Shown one piece after another: positions 1-9,113 of a stretch of DNA of 64,000 nt. A program made the translations under genes and the position numbers. The DNA is from Sphingomonas lycopersici (lineage in GTDB: Bacteria > Pseudomonadota > Alphaproteobacteria > Sphingomonadales > Sphingomonadaceae). Position 1 is the first letter of the stretch; every line of letters starts with the position of its first letter. The notes below the pieces were generated by a model. That model was given only the letters and a program-made list of their open reading frames with translations, had not been told where the DNA came from and did not search any database. The stretch spans positions 558,001 to 622,000 of the forward strand of contig NZ_JANFAU010000003.1 in the NCBI RefSeq assembly GCF_026130605.1, written 5' to 3'.

Positions 1-1413
1 GGGCAGGTCGATTACGATCTCGGCGGCGCGGCGATCACCTCGGTCACCGCGGTGCGCAACTGGAACTGGTTCCCGCTCAACGACGGCGACTATATCGCCC
101 GGTCGATCAACACCGTCGGACATATCCGGAACTTCCAGCGCCAGTTCAGCCAGGAACTGCGCATCGCCTCGACCGGCACGCACACGATCGACTGGCTGAT
201 CGGCGGCTATTATTTCTGGCAGGTGGTGCGCGGCTACGGCCGCACGCAATTCGGCCCGGATGCCGCGCTCGCGCTCTATCCCAACGACAATCAGGCGGTG
301 GCGAACATCGCCAGCAACGGGCTGCTCACCACTTATACCTCCGATCCGCATACACGCAGCGCCGCGCTGTTCGGTCAGGGCACTTGGCATATCACCCCGG
401 CGCTCAGCCTCACGCTCGGGTTGCGCTACACGCATGAGGACAAATGGGGCGGCTATACCAGCGTCCGCGCCTTCGCGCTGCCGACCACCGGGCTCACCGA
501 TGTGCAGGTCGCCCGCGTCAACACGATCCGCAATGCGCTCGGGCCGATCCAGTCGTTCAACGTCGATACCAGCGACGACAGCCTCTCCGGCCTCGCCACC
601 CTCGGCTGGAAACCGAGCAACGACGTGCTGCTCTACGCAACCTATTCGCGCGGTTCCAAGTCCCAGGGGCTCAATCTCACCGCGATCCCGGCCGGGGTGA
701 ACCCGGTGGTCAATCCCGAGAAGGTCAACAATTACGAGATCGGGGTCAAATCGCAGTTCTTCGATCGCGCGCTGACGATCAACCTCGCCGCTTATCAGAC
801 CGATGTCGATCAATATCAGACGACGATCGTCCAGCAGATCGTCGGCACCAATACCTATATCAACTATATCGCCAATATCCCCAAGGTCCGCTCGCGCGGC
901 TTCGAGGGCGATGTGGCGTGGCGCGCGGCGCGCTGGCTGAGCCTCACCGGCTCGCTCGCCTATACCGACGCGACCTATGTCCGCTATCCCAACGGGCCGA
1001 CCCCGGTGGAAGCGCTCAATCCCACGCCGGCCAATCCGGCGGGCAATCCGGTGCAGGACATGTCGGGCCAGCCGCTCGCCGGGGTGCCCAAATGGTCCGC
1101 GTCGGTCGGCGGCGACGTGACCCAGCCGGTCGGCGATCGGACCGAGGCGTTCCTCCACGGCGACTGGTCGTACCGCTCGTCCTATTACACCGTCGCCAGC
1201 AACAGCAGCTACGGGCTCGTCCCCGGCTATGGCCTGGTCAACGCGCGGCTCGGGCTCCGCTTCGAGGACGGTCGCTATGAACTGTCGGTCTGGGCGCGCA
1301 ACCTGTTCGACAAGAATTATTATCAGACGTTGAGCGTGCTCAATTACGGGCTCGTCACCGCGACGCTCGGCGATCCGCGGACCTTCGGCGGCACGCTCAA
1401 GGTGCGGTTCTAA
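1..1413 (+). CDS. TonB-dependent receptor, C-terminal part (5' end outside window)
   Basis: This is the beta-barrel part of an outer-membrane TonB-dependent receptor that takes up a substrate at the expense of TonB/proton-motive force. The frame is open from base 1, so the plug domain and signal peptide lie upstream of the window. About 470 residues remain, with alternating aromatic/polar strands, the typical late-barrel segment NYEIGVKSQFFD, and a C-terminal strand ending in KVRF, the usual aromatic terminus recognised by the BAM machinery. The stop is one base before the MFS start, so it is the first visible gene of an operon with the MFS transporter, the TauD-like dioxygenase and the sulfatase. 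This context suggests that the ligand is a sulfated compound (inference). Confidence 0.93.
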   Translation, partial: GQVDYDLGGAAITSVTAVRNWNWFPLNDGDYIARSINTVGHIRNFQRQFSQELRIASTGTHTIDWLIGGYYFWQVVRGYGRTQFGPDAALALYPNDNQAVANIASNGLLTTYTSDPHTRSAALFGQGTWHITPALSLTLGLRYTHEDKWGGYTSVRAFALPTTGLTDVQVARVNTIRNALGPIQSFNVDTSDDSLSGLATLGWKPSNDVLLYATYSRGSKSQGLNLTAIPAGVNPVVNPEKVNNYEIGVKSQFFDRALTINLAAYQTDVDQYQTTIVQQIVGTNTYINYIANIPKVRSRGFEGDVAWRAARWLSLTGSLAYTDATYVRYPNGPTPVEALNPTPANPAGNPVQDMSGQPLAGVPKWSASVGGDVTQPVGDRTEAFLHGDWSYRSSYYTVASNSSYGLVPGYGLVNARLGLRFEDGRYELSVWARNLFDKNYYQTLSVLNYGLVTATLGDPRTFGGTLKVRF

Positions 1414-1414
1414 G

Positions 1415-2806
1415 ATGGCGAGCGTCGCGTTCGAGCCCACCGCCTTTGCGGCGCCCGCGGCGGAGCGGGACAGCCCGAGCGGCGCGCGACTCGTCGCGTT
1501 CGGCTCGCCCGCGATCCCGCTCGCCGCCGCCGGCCTCCCGCTCGCGCTGTTCCTGCCGCAGCTTTACGCGAGCCATTTCGGCATTTCGCTCGCGACCCTG
1601 GGCGCGATCTTCTTCGTCAGCCGCTTCTGGGATATCGCCACGGACCCGATCGTCGGCGGGCTTTCGGATCGCACCCGCACGCGCATCGGCCGCCGCCGCC
1701 CGTGGATCGCCGCCGGCGGCGTGCTGTTCGCGATCGGATCGGCGCTGCTGTTCTTCCCGCCAGCGGTCGTCGCGCCGGCCTATCTCGCCGCCGCCCTGTT
1801 CGTTTTCTACGCCGGGTTCACGATGATCGAGGTGCCCTTCTCCGCCTGGGCGGGAGAGATATCGGGGCGCTACCACGAGCGCACCCGCATCGTGACCTAT
1901 CAGCAGACGATGCGCTCGATCGGGCTGCTGCTGGTGCTGATCCTGCCGACGCTGATCGAACAATGGCGCCCCGATGACGGGGTGCTCAAGCTCCACGTCA
2001 CCGGCGCGTTCATCCTCGCGACCTTGGTGCCCGCGCTGCTGCTCAACCTGACGATGATCGGCGAGCCCCCCGCCCCGCCCGCGACAGGCCCGCACACCGG
2101 CTTCTGGCGCGCCGCGGGGCTTGTCTTCCGCGATCGCCTGCTGCTGCGCGTGCTCGCCGCCGATGTGGCGGTAACCGCAGGGCAATCGATCCGCGCCGGG
2201 CTGATCGCCTTCTTCACGGTGAGCTATATGGGGCTGCCGCAATGGGCGAGCGGGCTCTATCTGCTGCAATTCGCCTTCGGCATCCTCGCCGGGCCGATCT
2301 GGCTGACGATCGGCCGCCGCTTCGGCAAGCGCGAGACCGCGATCGCCGGCGAACTCGCGCAGGCGGCGATCAACCTCGCGCTGCTCGCGGTGTTTCCCGG
2401 CCTGTTGTGGCTGCTCGTCGCGCTCGCGGTGGCGCAGGGGCTGACGCAGGGCTCGGGCAATCTGATGCTGCGCGCGATGGTCGCCGACGTTGCCGACGCG
2501 CATGAGCTGGAGACCGGGCACAATCGCACCGGGCTGTTCTTTTCGGTGTTCAGCCTGACGACCAAGGCCGGGCCGGCGATCGGCATCGGCATCGCGCTGC
2601 CGCTGCTCGCGTGGCTCGGCTTCCAGCCCAGGGGGCACAGCACCGCCCATTCGCTCGAAGCGCTCAAATATGTCTTCGCGCTCGGCCCCGCCGTCGCGCA
2701 CATCATCTCGGCCGCGCTGATCTGGCGCTTCCCGCTCGACCAGACCCGCCATGCCGCGATCCGCCGCGCGCTCGATCGGCGCGCCGCCTCCACCGCCCAA
2801 GCCTGA
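1415..2806 (+). CDS. MFS transporter, GPH-like (sugar:cation symporter type)
   Basis: Inner-membrane transporter of 463 residues with about 12 hydrophobic segments. The loop after TM2 reads DPIVGGLSDRTRTRIGRRRPW, which matches the signature of the glycoside-pentoside-hexuronide:cation symporter group, and a second conserved motif lies near LMLRAMVADVADAHE. It starts with ATG one base after the receptor stop, so translation is almost certainly coupled. It probably carries into the cytoplasm what the receptor brings into the periplasm. The substrate cannot be read from the sequence; the sulfatase and dioxygenase in the operon suggest a sulfated or desulfated glycoside or alkyl compound. Confidence 0.88.
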   Translation: MASVAFEPTAFAAPAAERDSPSGARLVAFGSPAIPLAAAGLPLALFLPQLYASHFGISLATLGAIFFVSRFWDIATDPIVGGLSDRTRTRIGRRRPWIAAGGVLFAIGSALLFFPPAVVAPAYLAAALFVFYAGFTMIEVPFSAWAGEISGRYHERTRIVTYQQTMRSIGLLLVLILPTLIEQWRPDDGVLKLHVTGAFILATLVPALLLNLTMIGEPPAPPATGPHTGFWRAAGLVFRDRLLLRVLAADVAVTAGQSIRAGLIAFFTVSYMGLPQWASGLYLLQFAFGILAGPIWLTIGRRFGKRETAIAGELAQAAINLALLAVFPGLLWLLVALAVAQGLTQGSGNLMLRAMVADVADAHELETGHNRTGLFFSVFSLTTKAGPAIGIGIALPLLAWLGFQPRGHSTAHSLEALKYVFALGPAVAHIISAALIWRFPLDQTRHAAIRRALDRRAASTAQA

Positions 2807-2818
2807 AGGAACATCACC

Positions 2819-3766
2819 ATGACCCAGCTTGCCCATTCGTTCGACAATGCCGCCGACGCGGACAGCCCGCTCGATATCGCGCCGGTCGCCGGCCGGATCG
2901 GTGCGGAGGTGCGCGGCGTCCGCCTCGCCGGCGACCTCGACGACCTCACGATCGAGGCGATCAAGGCCGCATTGGTGCGGCATAAGGTGATCTTCTTCCG
3001 CGGCCAGACCCACCTCGACGACGATAGCCACGAGGCATTCGCCGCGCGGCTCGGCAATCCGCTGGCGCATCCCACCGTGCCGGTCGCGGAAGGGTCGAAA
3101 TATCTGCTCGAACTCAATTCGAAAGAGGGCGAGGCGGCGTCGCAATGGCATACCGACATCACCTTTCTCCCCGCCTTCCCCGCCGCCTCGGTGCTGCGCG
3201 CTTTGGTGATCCCGCCGACGGGGGGCGATACATTGTGGGCGAGCGGCGTCGCCGCTTACGAGGGGCTGCCGCCCGCATTGAAAGCGCTGGTCGCCGATCT
3301 GCGCGCGGTCCACACCAATGCCTATGATTATGCCGCCAGTCGGCCCGAGGCATCCGACGAACAGATCAGGCGGCATCGCGAGATATTCGCCTCCACCGTT
3401 TACGAAACCGAGCATCCGGTGGTCCACGTCCACCCGGTATCGGGCGAGAAATCGCTGCTGCTCGGCAATTTCGTCAAGAATATCGTCGGCCTGAACCGCG
3501 ACGACAGCGCGCGTGTGTTCCAGATTCTGCAGGATCAGATCACCCGGCCGGAAAATGTTGTGCGGTGGCGCTGGCAGCCGGGCGACGTCGCGATCTGGGA
3601 CAATCGCGCGACCCAGCATCGCGCAATCGCCGATTTCGGCAAGCAACGCCGCCACCTGCGCCGCGCGACGATCGCCGGGACGATCCCGGTCGCGCTCGAC
3701 GGATCGCGCAGCCGCGCGCTCAAGCCCGAGCCGGTCCCGGTCGCCGCGCTCGAAGCCGCCGAATAA
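2819..3766 (+). CDS. TauD/TfdA-family Fe(II)/2-oxoglutarate dioxygenase
   Basis: Cytoplasmic non-heme iron dioxygenase of 315 residues. The facial triad is visible as H111-x-D113 (in QWHTD) and a distal His at about 267 (in TQHRAI). An Arg around 278 is placed to bind the 2-oxoglutarate carboxylate. The family includes taurine dioxygenase and alkylsulfatase AtsK, which release sulfite or sulfate from sulfonates or sulfate esters. It lies 12 bp after the MFS gene and 65 bp before the sulfatase gene. The sulfatase neighbour makes an alkylsulfatase-like role more likely than taurine oxidation, but the substrate is inferred. GAAGGAACATCACC before the ATG gives a good ribosome-binding site. Confidence 0.88.
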   Translation: MTQLAHSFDNAADADSPLDIAPVAGRIGAEVRGVRLAGDLDDLTIEAIKAALVRHKVIFFRGQTHLDDDSHEAFAARLGNPLAHPTVPVAEGSKYLLELNSKEGEAASQWHTDITFLPAFPAASVLRALVIPPTGGDTLWASGVAAYEGLPPALKALVADLRAVHTNAYDYAASRPEASDEQIRRHREIFASTVYETEHPVVHVHPVSGEKSLLLGNFVKNIVGLNRDDSARVFQILQDQITRPENVVRWRWQPGDVAIWDNRATQHRAIADFGKQRRHLRRATIAGTIPVALDGSRSRALKPEPVPVAALEAAE

Positions 3767-3831
3767 CGCTCTTGCGGGGCCGGCGGCGCGATGTCGCCGG
3801 CTTCGCGTCTTTTCCCAAGGAACTACGATCG

Positions 3832-5505
3832 ATGCGCCGTCGCCTGCTCGCCACCACCTTCCTTGCCGTCGCGGCGCTGCATCAGGCCGCGCCCGCCCGA
3901 ACCGCGCCTGCCGCGCCCCCGGCACCGGCGACGCCGGTTGCGGCGCGACCCAATATCCTCGTCATCGTCGCGGACGATCTCGGCTATTCGGATATCGGCG
4001 CGTTCGGCGGCGAGATCCGCACCCCCAACCTCGATGCGCTCGCAAAACGCGGCCTCAGGCTCACCGGCTTCCATTCGGCGCCGACCTGTTCGCCGACGCG
4101 CTCGATGCTCTTGTCTGGCACAGACAACCACCTCGCCGGGCTCGGCAATATGGCGGAGATGCTCGCCCCCAACCAGGTCGGGCAGCGCGGCTATGAAGGC
4201 TATCTCCCCGCCGATATCGTCACGCTCGCCGATCGGCTGCGCGATCTGGGCTATGCGACGATGATGTCGGGCAAATGGCATCTCGGGGTGCGCGCCGAGG
4301 ACAGCCCGGCGCGCCACGGCTTCGACCAGAGCTTCGATCTCGCGCAGGGCGGCGGCAATCACTTCGGCACCGATCTGTCGCAGAAGCCCGGGGACGGCGG
4401 GACGACCTATTGGGAGAATGGCACCCGTGTCAGCCAGCTCCCCGCCGGTTTCTATTCGTCGGATGCTTATGCGGCCAAGCTGATCGACCAACTCGGCCGC
4501 GCCGATCGCGGCAAGCCCTTCTTCGCATACCTCACCTTCACCGCCCCGCACTGGCCGCTGCAGGCGCCGGCGGAGGACATCGCGCGCTATCGCGGGCGCT
4601 ATGACGCGGGGTTCGAGGCGTTGCGCGCCGAGCGGCTGGCGCGCCAGAAACAGCTCGGGCTGATCCCCGCCGATGTCGCGGCGCATACGCTCGAATTGCC
4701 CGGCGGCGGCACATGGGCCAGTCTCTCCGCCGAACAGAAGCGCGAACAATCGCGCCGGATGGAAGTCTATGCCGCGATGGTCGATCGCATGGACCAGAAT
4801 GTCGGCCGGGTGATCGATTACCTCAAGCGCACCGGGCAATATGACAATACGATCATCCTGTTCACCGCCGACAATGGCGCGGAAGGCGCCGATCTCGCCA
4901 AGCTCGAGATCCCGGCGTTTCAGGAGCGGGTGAGGACCGCCGATAACCGGCTCGACAATATCGGGCGGCCGACCTCCTACGCCTGGTACGGCCCCGGCTG
5001 GGCGCAGGCGGCGACCGCGCCGTCGTGGCTCTACAAGGGCTATACCACCGAAGGCGGCACCCGCGTCGCGGCGTTCATCGACTGGCCCGGATCGCCACGG
5101 ACCGGGGTCAGCCACGCTTATGGCACGGTAATGGATATCGTCCCGACGCTGGTCGAGGCGGCCGGCGGCGACTGGCGCGGCAGTCAATACGCCGGCCGCG
5201 CCGTCCAGCCGGTGCGCGGGCTGAGCTGGCTTCCCTATCTCACCGGTGCGGCCGAACGCATCCATGCGCCCGAAGAGGCGGTCGGCAGCGAGCTGTTCGG
5301 CCGTCGCGCGATCCGGCAGGGCGATTGGAAGGCGGTCCATCTCGGTGACCGCTGGCGACTGTTCAACCTCGCCAATGATCCGGGCGAGACCCGCGACCTC
5401 GCCGCCGCCGAGCCCGAGCGGCTGCGCCAGCTTACCGCGGCGTGGGACATTTACGGCAAGGACGTGGGGGTGGTCATGCCGTCGACGCCGAGCCGCTATC
5501 CCTAA
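3832..5505 (+). CDS. Periplasmic sulfatase (formylglycine-dependent, arylsulfatase type)
   Basis: Type I sulfatase of 557 residues that hydrolyses sulfate esters. It begins with a signal peptide (MRRRLLATTF, then a short hydrophobic run to about residue 24). Metal-binding Asp residues occur in VADDLGYSDIG at about 48-49. The maturation signature CSPTR (C86, R90) marks the cysteine converted to C-alpha-formylglycine, and KWHLG further on is a second family motif. The reading frame is open further upstream, but AAGGAA at 3817-3822 and the signal peptide fix the start at 3832. It is the last gene of the receptor-MFS-dioxygenase operon. A formylglycine-generating enzyme is needed and is not in this window. 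Confidence 0.93.
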   Translation: MRRRLLATTFLAVAALHQAAPARTAPAAPPAPATPVAARPNILVIVADDLGYSDIGAFGGEIRTPNLDALAKRGLRLTGFHSAPTCSPTRSMLLSGTDNHLAGLGNMAEMLAPNQVGQRGYEGYLPADIVTLADRLRDLGYATMMSGKWHLGVRAEDSPARHGFDQSFDLAQGGGNHFGTDLSQKPGDGGTTYWENGTRVSQLPAGFYSSDAYAAKLIDQLGRADRGKPFFAYLTFTAPHWPLQAPAEDIARYRGRYDAGFEALRAERLARQKQLGLIPADVAAHTLELPGGGTWASLSAEQKREQSRRMEVYAAMVDRMDQNVGRVIDYLKRTGQYDNTIILFTADNGAEGADLAKLEIPAFQERVRTADNRLDNIGRPTSYAWYGPGWAQAATAPSWLYKGYTTEGGTRVAAFIDWPGSPRTGVSHAYGTVMDIVPTLVEAAGGDWRGSQYAGRAVQPVRGLSWLPYLTGAAERIHAPEEAVGSELFGRRAIRQGDWKAVHLGDRWRLFNLANDPGETRDLAAAEPERLRQLTAAWDIYGKDVGVVMPSTPSRYP

Positions 5506-5517
5506 AGGCGCGCGGGC

Positions 5518-5548
5518 GCATCCGGGCGCAGCTTACGCGCCCGGATGC
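5518..5548. terminator. Hairpin between convergent genes
   Basis: A perfect 12-bp inverted repeat (GCATCCGGGCGC / GCGCCCGGATGC) with a 7-nt loop follows the sulfatase stop and overlaps the last codons of the opposing gene. Neither side has a T run, so it may work as a convergent-transcription barrier or as an RNA 3'-end stabiliser rather than a classical intrinsic terminator. Confidence 0.6.
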
Positions 5549-6453
5549 CAGCCGCTCGCCGCGAGGAAGGCCTTGGGATCGCGCATCTCGATGATCCCGC
5601 GGATCGCGGCGCGCTTGGATTTCGCCTGCCGGTAATAGCTGCGGACGATCCGGTATCCGATCCAATAGCCGATATCCCCGGCACGCTGCATCGAGCCGTT
5701 GTAGAGCCATTTCGACAGGTCGCGGCTATCCTGATCGGCGAGGAAGGCGCGCCCCAGCTCGACCTCGCGGCCGCGCACCGAGCCCGCCAGCCGGGGATAG
5801 GAAACGCCGCCCGAGGTGAGTTCGGCCAGGAACTCGGCCGCCCCTTCGGCGAGCGAGGCCTGGAGCACTGTCGGTTTCGGATCGTCGACCAGCGCGCTTT
5901 GCTGCTGAACATGCGCATATTCATGCGCCACGACATGCACGATGCGGTCCGCCGGATCGGCGTCGAAATAGGTGACCCCGCACAGCGCCTCCAGCCCGAT
6001 CTGCAGCCCCGTCGCCGGCCCGCCCACCCCGACCGGGCGGCCACGGCCGATGACGATCGAGATCGGCGGAAACCGCGCCGGCGGATAGAGCCGGCTGAGC
6101 TTGCGCGTCACCGCCGCGAGCCGGTCGACCGTCGTCGGAAGGACCGCGGCGCAACGCCGCGCTTGTTCGTAAAGCGAGGGGTCCGCGGCGATCTGGTCGG
6201 CGATGCGCTGCCCAGTCACCCGGCGCAGTCGCGCCAGCGTGTGAAGCCCGTCCGATCCGGCGTCGAGATAGTCGCGCTGGAGCTGCTCGGCGCTGGGCTT
6301 GCCGTGGTTCGCATCGTAAATCCGATAGAAGCGCTCAACATCCTCGGTTTCGATCACCGGCACGCTCGGCGCCGACGCGGCATCGAGCGCGCTGGCGGAG
6401 AGCGCGACGAGCGCAAACCCCAGCGCCCCGACGGATTTGGCGGCAAGCGTCAT
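5533..6453 (-). CDS. Secreted HExxH zinc-protease-like protein
   Basis: Exported protein of 306 residues resembling DUF2268-like predicted Zn-dependent proteases; I do not recognise a named family member. A signal peptide is visible at 1-24 (ALGFALVALSASALDA). HEYAH (H177, E178, H181) is a zincin metal-binding and catalytic motif, and LAEGAAEFLAEL about 25 residues later supplies Glu residues suitable as the third zinc ligand. The frame extends 16 codons further upstream, but GGAAGGAAG just before 6453 and the signal peptide at that ATG decide the start. It converges on the sulfatase gene and diverges from the DUF763 gene. The substrate is unknown. Confidence 0.75.
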   Translation of the reverse strand: MTLAAKSVGALGFALVALSASALDAASAPSVPVIETEDVERFYRIYDANHGKPSAEQLQRDYLDAGSDGLHTLARLRRVTGQRIADQIAADPSLYEQARRCAAVLPTTVDRLAAVTRKLSRLYPPARFPPISIVIGRGRPVGVGGPATGLQIGLEALCGVTYFDADPADRIVHVVAHEYAHVQQQSALVDDPKPTVLQASLAEGAAEFLAELTSGGVSYPRLAGSVRGREVELGRAFLADQDSRDLSKWLYNGSMQRAGDIGYWIGYRIVRSYYRQAKSKRAAIRGIIEMRDPKAFLAASGWHPGA

Positions 6454-6580
6454 CGATCTTCCTTCCGCATCGGCCGGACGAAGGTCGCTCGGCAAGCGCA
6501 TCTATCTGTGCATTTCTTTGTCGAAGCGGAAGAAAATAATGAAATCGCGGCGAACCGAGCGGCCGCCGTCGTTCCAGCCT

Positions 6581-6595
6581 GTTCACTTCATGTTC
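6581..6595 (+). promoter_or_regulatory. SOS box (LexA site, alphaproteobacterial type)
   Basis: GTTC-ACTTCAT-GTTC is a perfect match to the GTTC-N7-GTTC LexA operator known in alphaproteobacteria. A further GTTC half-site lies at 6571-6574. The box is about 75 bp upstream of the DUF763 start and in the only intergenic space serving the DUF763-YcaQ operon. LexA repression and DNA-damage induction are inferred from the match and from the DNA-repair identity of the second gene. Confidence 0.7.
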
Positions 6596-6669
6596 CGCCG
6601 GTGCTAGACGGTGCCGATGGTGCCTCTTTCCACCGCCCCGGCCCGGCGCTTCCCGATGCGAACCGCTTG

Positions 6670-7923
6670 ATGGGGCGCCGCGCGGGCAGTGCCGATCTTC
6701 CCCTGCACGGCGGGCGCGTCCCCGCGTGGCTTGGCCAGCGCATGACGCGGCTGGGCGCTGTGATCGCGCAGGCGATCGTCGTCGAATATGGCCGCGACGA
6801 ATTGCTCCGCCGGCTCGCGCATCCCTTCTGGTTCCAGTCGTTCGGCGCGGTGATGGGGATGGACTGGCATTCGTCGGGGATCACCACCAGCGTGATCGGC
6901 GCGCTCAAGCGCGGACTCGCGCCTTTATCGGGCGAACTCGGCATCCACGTCTGCGGCGGCCGCGGCCGGCACAGCCGCGCGACCCCGCAGGAGCTCGCGG
7001 CGGTCGGCGATCGCACCGGGATCGACGGTGCAGCGCTCGGCCGGGTCAGCCGGCTGGTGGCGAAGGTCGACAATGCCGCGGTGCAGGACGGGTTCGATCT
7101 CTACCTCCACGGCTTCATCGTCGCAGACGACGGCCGCTGGGTCGTCGTCCAGCAAGGCATGAACGGCGATCGGCGGCAGGCGCGCCGCTATCACTGGCTG
7201 TCGGAGGGTCTGGAGAGCTACGTCGACGCCCCGCATGCCGCGATCGAGGGGCATCATCAGGGGCGGATCGTCAATCTGGCCGATCGCCGCGCCGCAGCGT
7301 CGCGCGATCGTCAGCTCGAGCTGCTCGCCGATATCGGCCCCACCGGAATCGCGCGCGAACTGGCGCGGCTCGACGGCAAGAAGGGCACAGCGCCCGCGAC
7401 CGAGCCGCTGCTCCCGCATCTCGTCCTGCCCGATCGTCACGAGGTGCGGGCCGAGGATATCATCGACCGCCGGCTCCACGCCGCCTTCGCCGCCGCCGCC
7501 GAACGTGGCCCCGCGGACTTCGCCGATCTGCTGCTCGTTCCCGGGGTCGGCGCACGCACCGTCCGCGCGCTGGCGCTCGTGGCGGAGGTGGTCCACGGCG
7601 CGCCGTGCCGCTTCAGCGACCCCGCGCGCTTCTCGTTCGCCCACGGCGGGAAGGACCGGCATCCCTATCCGGTGCCGACCAAGGTCTATGACCATACGAT
7701 CGCGGTGATGAAGTCGGCGGTGCTCAAGGCCAGATTGGGGAATGAGGAGGAACTGGCGGCGATCCGCCGGCTCGACGCGCAGGCGCGCCGGCTGGAAGCG
7801 ACCGCAACCGGCCCGTCGGTCGAGGCGGTCATCGCCGAGGAATTCGCACGCTCGCACGATTATGGCGGCCGCAGCGTCTTCGGCTGGGAGCCGCCCGCCG
7901 GCACCGCGGTGGAGCAAGGCTGA
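6670..7923 (+). CDS. DUF763 protein, putative DNA-repair factor
   Basis: Protein of 417 residues of the DUF763 family, whose function I do not know to be established. The N-terminus RAGSADLPLHGG and the segment MGMDWHSSG are family hallmarks. At about residues 284-302 the sequence LLLVPGVGARTVRAL is a clear helix-hairpin-helix DNA-binding motif, and there are many Arg/His residues in the middle. It overlaps the following YcaQ-type gene by one base (TGATG), so the two are translated together. An SOS box lies upstream. Together these point to a DNA-damage role (inference). ATG at 6670 was chosen because the family homology starts there; an in-frame GTG at 6601 is possible but would remove the space for a leader after the SOS box. 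Confidence 0.82.
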   Translation: MGRRAGSADLPLHGGRVPAWLGQRMTRLGAVIAQAIVVEYGRDELLRRLAHPFWFQSFGAVMGMDWHSSGITTSVIGALKRGLAPLSGELGIHVCGGRGRHSRATPQELAAVGDRTGIDGAALGRVSRLVAKVDNAAVQDGFDLYLHGFIVADDGRWVVVQQGMNGDRRQARRYHWLSEGLESYVDAPHAAIEGHHQGRIVNLADRRAAASRDRQLELLADIGPTGIARELARLDGKKGTAPATEPLLPHLVLPDRHEVRAEDIIDRRLHAAFAAAAERGPADFADLLLVPGVGARTVRALALVAEVVHGAPCRFSDPARFSFAHGGKDRHPYPVPTKVYDHTIAVMKSAVLKARLGNEEELAAIRRLDAQARRLEATATGPSVEAVIAEEFARSHDYGGRSVFGWEPPAGTAVEQG

Positions 7924-9071
7924 TGGCGGTCGAACGGATCGGGTTGCCGCTGGCGCGGCGTATTGCGCTCGCCGCGCAGGGCTTCGGCGCGAAACGCCCC
8001 GATGTGCCGACGGCGGCCCACCTCCGCCGCACGATCGAACGGCTCCAGCTCCATCAGATCGACAGCGTCAACGTGTTGCTGCGCGCGCATTATCTGCCCG
8101 CCTTCTCGCGACTCGGCGGCTATGACCGGGCCGATCTCGATCGGCTCGCCTGGGGGCCGAAGCGCCAGCGCAAATTGTTCGAATATTGGGCGCATGAAGC
8201 TTCGCTGCTGCCGTTCGAGACGCATCCGTTGCTGCGCTGGCGGATGGCCAAGGCCGATCGCGGCGAGACGGGCTGGGGACGGATGCGGCTCTATGCCACC
8301 GAGCGCCGCGCCGAGCCGATGGCGCTGCTCGAGCGGATCCGTGCCGAAGGGCCGCTCGCCGCCTCGGACTTCGAGAGCCACAAGGGCCAATCGGGCTGGT
8401 GGGAATGGAGCGACACCAAACGCGCGCTCGAATGGCTGTTCTGGGCGGGCCATATCACCACCGCCACGCGCCGCGGCAGTTTCGAACGGGTCTATGATCT
8501 CACCGAGCGCGTCATCCCGGCGGACGTGCTCGCTCAACCGACGCCATCGGATGCCGAGGCGCATCGCGCGCTGATCGAGCGCGCCGCCACCGCGCTCGGC
8601 ATCGCGACCGAGGGGGAATTGCGCGACTATTTCCGCCAGTCACCCGCCGAGGCGCGGCCCGCGATCGAAGCGCTCGCCGAGCAAGGCACGCTGATCCCGG
8701 TCGCCGTCCCGGGGTGGCGGCACGCGTGGCTGCATCGCGATGCGCGCCAGCCGCGCCGGATCGAGGCGCAGGCGCTGCTCGCACCGTTCGACCCGCTGAT
8801 CTGGGAACGCGACCGTGCCGAACGGCTGTTCGGCTTTCGCTACCGGATCGAAATCTATGTGCCGCAGGAGAAGCGGCAATATGGCTATTACGTTTTGCCC
8901 TTCCTGCTCGGCGACCGGCTCGTCGCGCGGGTCGATCTCAAGGCCGACCGGCAGGCGCGGCGGCTGATCGTCCAGTCGGTACATCTGGAGCCCGGCGCGC
9001 CGGAGCATACGCAGGAGGCGCTTCGGGCGGAACTCGATCGGATGGAACGCTGGCTGGGTTTTGGGGGATGA
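7923..9071 (+). CDS. YcaQ-type winged-helix DNA glycosylase (interstrand cross-link repair)
   Basis: Protein of 382 residues in the HTH_42/YcaQ (AlkX) family of DNA glycosylases that unhook interstrand cross-links and remove bulky alkylated bases. The N-terminal winged-helix module contains LHQIDSVNVLLRAHY, where Q45-x-D47 corresponds to the catalytic QxD motif of the family, followed by LPAFSRLGGYD. Later family landmarks are HEASLLPFE and the C-terminal FDPLIWERDRAERLFGF segment. It overlaps the DUF763 stop by one base and so belongs to the SOS-box operon. A hairpin repeat follows it 42 bp downstream. Confidence 0.85.
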   Translation: MAVERIGLPLARRIALAAQGFGAKRPDVPTAAHLRRTIERLQLHQIDSVNVLLRAHYLPAFSRLGGYDRADLDRLAWGPKRQRKLFEYWAHEASLLPFETHPLLRWRMAKADRGETGWGRMRLYATERRAEPMALLERIRAEGPLAASDFESHKGQSGWWEWSDTKRALEWLFWAGHITTATRRGSFERVYDLTERVIPADVLAQPTPSDAEAHRALIERAATALGIATEGELRDYFRQSPAEARPAIEALAEQGTLIPVAVPGWRHAWLHRDARQPRRIEAQALLAPFDPLIWERDRAERLFGFRYRIEIYVPQEKRQYGYYVLPFLLGDRLVARVDLKADRQARRLIVQSVHLEPGAPEHTQEALRAELDRMERWLGFGG

Positions 9072-9113
9072 AATTCCGCTGAGCGCGCTGAATCACATCC
9101 TGCTCACCCCCCC

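Noticed and set aside
1397..3925. An 842-codon open frame on the minus strand opposite the MFS and dioxygenase genes
   Set aside because: It is antisense to well-supported genes, has extreme Arg/Gly/Ala composition and no domain; long antisense frames are expected in DNA with this GC content.
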